Assembly (NCBI GenBank): GCA_037443685.1
Contig: JBBINX010000080.1
Coordinates: 1 to 9,529, forward strand
Direction of reading: 5' to 3'
Origin: JAHJRJ01 sp037443685
GTDB lineage: Bacteria; Bacteroidota; Ignavibacteria; UBA10030; BY39
DNA length: 9,529 nt
The position numbers and the translations under genes are program-made. This document shows positions 7,182 through 9,529 of the stretch, in pieces. Within the stretch, counting starts at the first letter, position 1. Each line of letters begins with the position of its first letter. Under the pieces are notes generated by a model. That model ran no database searches. It was not told where the DNA came from and saw only the letters and a program-made list of their open reading frames with translations.

Positions 7182-8342
7182 GTGTTAAAATTAAAAGCTT
7201 TATATGAAAAAATGATCTTTGTTAATTCGGACAATGTCTTAAGTGTTTACATTGATACTGACCCGACAGTTGTTGGGTGGAATCGTTCGGCAGCAAAGAT
7301 TTGGCTAAAGGACTCACTGAAAACCACACGAAAAGATATATCTCCAGAACTGCAAAAAGGGTTTGATGTGTTACAAACCAAAGTTTTAGAAGAAGCTAAA
7401 CATTGTATATCAACAGGTAAATCTTTGATTATATTTGCCAGCGATGATTTATTTGAGATCACACAGCCAAAAGTTAAAATTACGAATGAAGTCTGGTGGG
7501 GCAAACCCAGCGTTGGTCAGATAGATTGGATATTGGAAGAGTACAGAAATTATGGAATAGTAAAAGTAACTTCCGAAAAATTACATTTTTTTGTCATTGG
7601 TTTAAATGAAATAATTGATGAATGGGAAGAAAATATCAGTAAAGATACACTTGCCTGGCAAGTTAAACACTTGAAATCAGAAACAATTTTACGTGAAAAA
7701 GCAATACCCGGTTTACGCGGCGGCGACCAGAAAGAAATCGTTGAACGCCATATCTCAGAAGAAGTTCAAAAATTCTGGAAAAGTTCATCTTCTGCAATCG
7801 AGAAGATTAAAAAATTATTCGGAGTGAAAGAGATTGTAATAGCAGGAACAGACTCACAAACTGACCTATACCAAAAATGCATCTTTATGAACGGCACCAA
7901 GATCATCGGAAAAATCACGACTACCAAAGAATCAAACATTAACGATTTAATAACTTCAGCGCAAAACATTTTTAAAGAACATGAAAAGAAATTGGAAGAA
8001 AAGCTTATAGACGAAATCAATAACAAAAGCGGTCAAAATTCTACAGCAAGTTTAGGACTTAAACAAGCTTTACGAATTTTACAAGAAGGTAGAGCAGGTA
8101 CTATAGCTATCAAACATAATTTAGATATAATACTTTTAGAGTGTAGAGATTGTACTTATGTGTTGCCAAATGATTCGGTTGTATGTACAAAGTGTTCATC
8201 GAAGAATTTACGCATGGGTTCAATGAAATCACTTTTGCCACCATTGTTACGCAAATATAAAACACAACTTAATATCATATCCCATCACATGCCTGAAGAA
8301 ATTATACGTAACGACGGGATAGGAGTATTATGGAGATATTAA
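7182..8342 (+). CDS. Bacterial archaeo-eukaryotic-type release factor (baeRF / eRF1-like) protein
   Basis: The 386-residue product fits the bacterial eRF1-like (baeRF) families, predicted to act on ribosomes in peptide release, rescue or quality control. NVLSVYIDTDP (19-29) begins the N-terminal domain. The central eRF1 domain-2-like part starts near EEYRNYGIVKVTSEKLHFFVIG (about 119-140) and holds PGLRGGDQKEIVERHI (176-191), at the place where eRF1 carries its catalytic GGQ loop. VKEIVIAGT follows further on. A domain-3-like part contains LGLKQALRILQEGRAGTIAI and a zinc ribbon with C321, C324, C335 and C338 (CX2C-X10-CX2C). It resembles Pfam baeRF family 10, but I cannot confirm the family number. 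The GGDQ sequence is not a canonical GGQ, so hydrolytic release activity is uncertain. The start is GTG, supported by AAGGAG. It lies 26 bases after the methyltransferase and 19 before pfk. Confidence 0.78.
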   Translation: MLKLKALYEKMIFVNSDNVLSVYIDTDPTVVGWNRSAAKIWLKDSLKTTRKDISPELQKGFDVLQTKVLEEAKHCISTGKSLIIFASDDLFEITQPKVKITNEVWWGKPSVGQIDWILEEYRNYGIVKVTSEKLHFFVIGLNEIIDEWEENISKDTLAWQVKHLKSETILREKAIPGLRGGDQKEIVERHISEEVQKFWKSSSSAIEKIKKLFGVKEIVIAGTDSQTDLYQKCIFMNGTKIIGKITTTKESNINDLITSAQNIFKEHEKKLEEKLIDEINNKSGQNSTASLGLKQALRILQEGRAGTIAIKHNLDIILLECRDCTYVLPNDSVVCTKCSSKNLRMGSMKSLLPPLLRKYKTQLNIISHHMPEEIIRNDGIGVLWRY

Positions 8343-8361
8343 CACAACATAGGAAGGAAAG

Positions 8362-9456
8362 ATGAAAGATATTCAGTTAAAAAGAATAGGAATTTTAACC
8401 GGCGGTGGTGACTGTCCCGGACTTAATGCAGTAATTCGTAGTATTGCTAAACCGGCAATGAATTTTTTCAACTCAAAAGTCATAGGTATTTTAGACGGAT
8501 TTGAAGGGCTCGTCGAAGGTCGGATGCGGGAATTGTCTCCTTTAGACGTTACCGGAATTATTAACGTCGGTGGAACCATACTCGGCACATCGAATAAAGG
8601 TAACCCTTTTCAATATCCGGTTGAAGGACCAAGTGGTGTCCGAATTATAGACGCATCACAACAAGCTCTCGAAAATTATCGGAATTGGCAGCTTGATGTA
8701 CTTATAGCAATCGGTGGTGACGGTACAATGCATATCTCACATAAATTCGGTCAAATGGGAATGCGAATAATTGGTGTTCCGAAAACAATAGACAACGATT
8801 TAAATGCGACCGATATTACTTTTGGCCACGACTCGGCACGAGCCGTAGCGACCGAAGCTATCGACCGTTTACAAACCACAGCATCTTCACATCATCGCGT
8901 CATGGTTGTAGAAACGATGGGCAGATACGCTGGATGGATTGCACTCGGTGCTGGTGTTGCGGGAGGAGCCGATATTATTCTTATACCTGAAATTCCTTTC
9001 AAGTGGGATAAAATTTATGATTCAGTTCTGAAACGAAGTAAAGGGGCGAAATTCAGTATCATCTGTGTCGCCGAAGGGGCAAAACCCACTGACGGTGAGG
9101 TTGTAATAAAAGAATTAGATGGTAAACGAACTGATCCGGTACGATTAGGTGGAATAGGCGATTTAGTCGGAAAAAAAATATTTGATGAGACAGGACTCGA
9201 AACTCGTGTAACTGTTTTGGGTCATGTTCAGAGAGGCGGCAGTCCGACTCCCTACGACAGAATATTAGGCACGAGGTTTGGAGCTATTGCACTTCAATCT
9301 GCTTCACACGGTGAGTTCGACGTAATGGTTAGTTTACAACGACGCGAAGTAGTTACAGTTCCCATCGCTGATGCTATCGGAAAATTAAGACTCGTTTCAA
9401 CCGATTCCCAACTTATTACTGCAGCACGTTCGGTTGGAACTTCGTTTGGCGATTGA
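8362..9456 (+). CDS. pfkA: 6-phosphofructokinase, group III (mixed-signature) type
   Basis: This enzyme phosphorylates fructose 6-phosphate to fructose 1,6-bisphosphate, the committing step of glycolysis, in the cytoplasm. The 364-residue product is complete and carries every PFK motif: GILTGGGDCPGLNAVIR (10-26), IGGDGTM (117-123), PKTIDNDL (140-147) with D144 as catalytic base, ETMGRYAGW (184-192) and the substrate-binding HVQRGGSPTPYDR (288-300). G121 in GGDGT is the residue that favours ATP; PPi enzymes have Asp there. K141 in PKTIDND is the residue typical of PPi enzymes, where ATP-only E. coli PFK has Gly. The pair defines group III PFKs, many of which use ATP, but the donor should be tested. 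Two AGGA/AAGGA sites at 8351-8358 support the ATG. It follows the baeRF gene by 19 bases and appears to end the cluster. Confidence 0.95.
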   Translation: MKDIQLKRIGILTGGGDCPGLNAVIRSIAKPAMNFFNSKVIGILDGFEGLVEGRMRELSPLDVTGIINVGGTILGTSNKGNPFQYPVEGPSGVRIIDASQQALENYRNWQLDVLIAIGGDGTMHISHKFGQMGMRIIGVPKTIDNDLNATDITFGHDSARAVATEAIDRLQTTASSHHRVMVVETMGRYAGWIALGAGVAGGADIILIPEIPFKWDKIYDSVLKRSKGAKFSIICVAEGAKPTDGEVVIKELDGKRTDPVRLGGIGDLVGKKIFDETGLETRVTVLGHVQRGGSPTPYDRILGTRFGAIALQSASHGEFDVMVSLQRREVVTVPIADAIGKLRLVSTDSQLITAARSVGTSFGD

Positions 9457-9474
9457 TTTAATAATATTTATAAT

Positions 9475-9529
9475 CTGATGTTACGCAAAACACAAAATAG
9501 ACCACTGATGACACAGATTAAACTGATGT
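9475..9529. repeat. Probable edge of a dispersed intergenic repeat
   Basis: Downstream of pfk the non-coding sequence contains CTGATG three times (9475-9480, 9505-9510, 9523-9528), two of them as ACTGATG spaced 18 bases apart around ACACAGATTA. Short CTGATG / ACACAGATT units of this style are common in intergenic repeats of environmental bacteria. The element also includes the 14 bases (9476-9489) that recur inverted at 2546-2559. It is cut by the window end, so its full length cannot be seen. No terminator hairpin is visible between the pfk stop and this element. Confidence 0.4.

Noticed and set aside
7247..8026. Minus-strand open frames inside the baeRF gene (7247-7504 and 7766-8026)
   Set aside because: They are antisense shadows of a well-supported coding region and show no domains or ribosome binding sites.

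Overview
The window is an AT-rich stretch of bacterial chromosome with genes packed almost end to end on the + strand. No rRNA, tRNA, CRISPR array, transposase or phage gene is visible. Several things point loosely to the Bacteroidetes/Chlorobi/Ignavibacteria side of the tree: the low GC content, an AddB-type nuclease without an N-terminal Walker A loop, a YciO-type Sua5 protein, a bacterial eRF1-like (baeRF) protein and a group III phosphofructokinase. This placement is inferred from gene content and not from a marker gene. Shine-Dalgarno sequences are clear in front of the genes that begin a translational block.

Layout. At the left edge (1-52, minus) there may be the first codons of a divergent gene. 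Next come rmuC (126-1253), a YciO/Sua5-type threonylcarbamoyl-AMP synthase-like gene (1305-1934), and a four-helix membrane protein of unknown function that starts one base later (1936-2415). A 183-base gap (2416-2598) has no convincing gene. A second block starts with an SRPBCC-fold protein (2599-3054). It overlaps by 8 bases a 62-codon unknown gene (3047-3235), which lies directly before a large addB-like helicase/nuclease gene (3245-6529). A TPMT-type methyltransferase (6538-7155), a baeRF protein with a zinc ribbon (7182-8342) and a 6-phosphofructokinase (8362-9456) follow with gaps of 8, 26 and 19 bases. The last 73 bases are non-coding and look like the edge of a dispersed intergenic repeat.

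How the genes fit together. Most are housekeeping or maintenance functions that need not share a pathway. RmuC and the AddB-like protein both belong to DNA recombination and repair. The YciO-type protein (tRNA t6A) and the baeRF protein (ribosome-linked release or rescue factor fold) both touch translation. PFK commits sugar to glycolysis. I see no clear new defence or biosynthetic system. The points most worth following are the tightly coupled SRPBCC / 62-aa / AddB-like trio with no addA beside it, the GGDQ sequence in the eRF1-like protein, the mixed ATP/PPi signature of PFK, and a 14-base inverted pair shared by two intergenic gaps.
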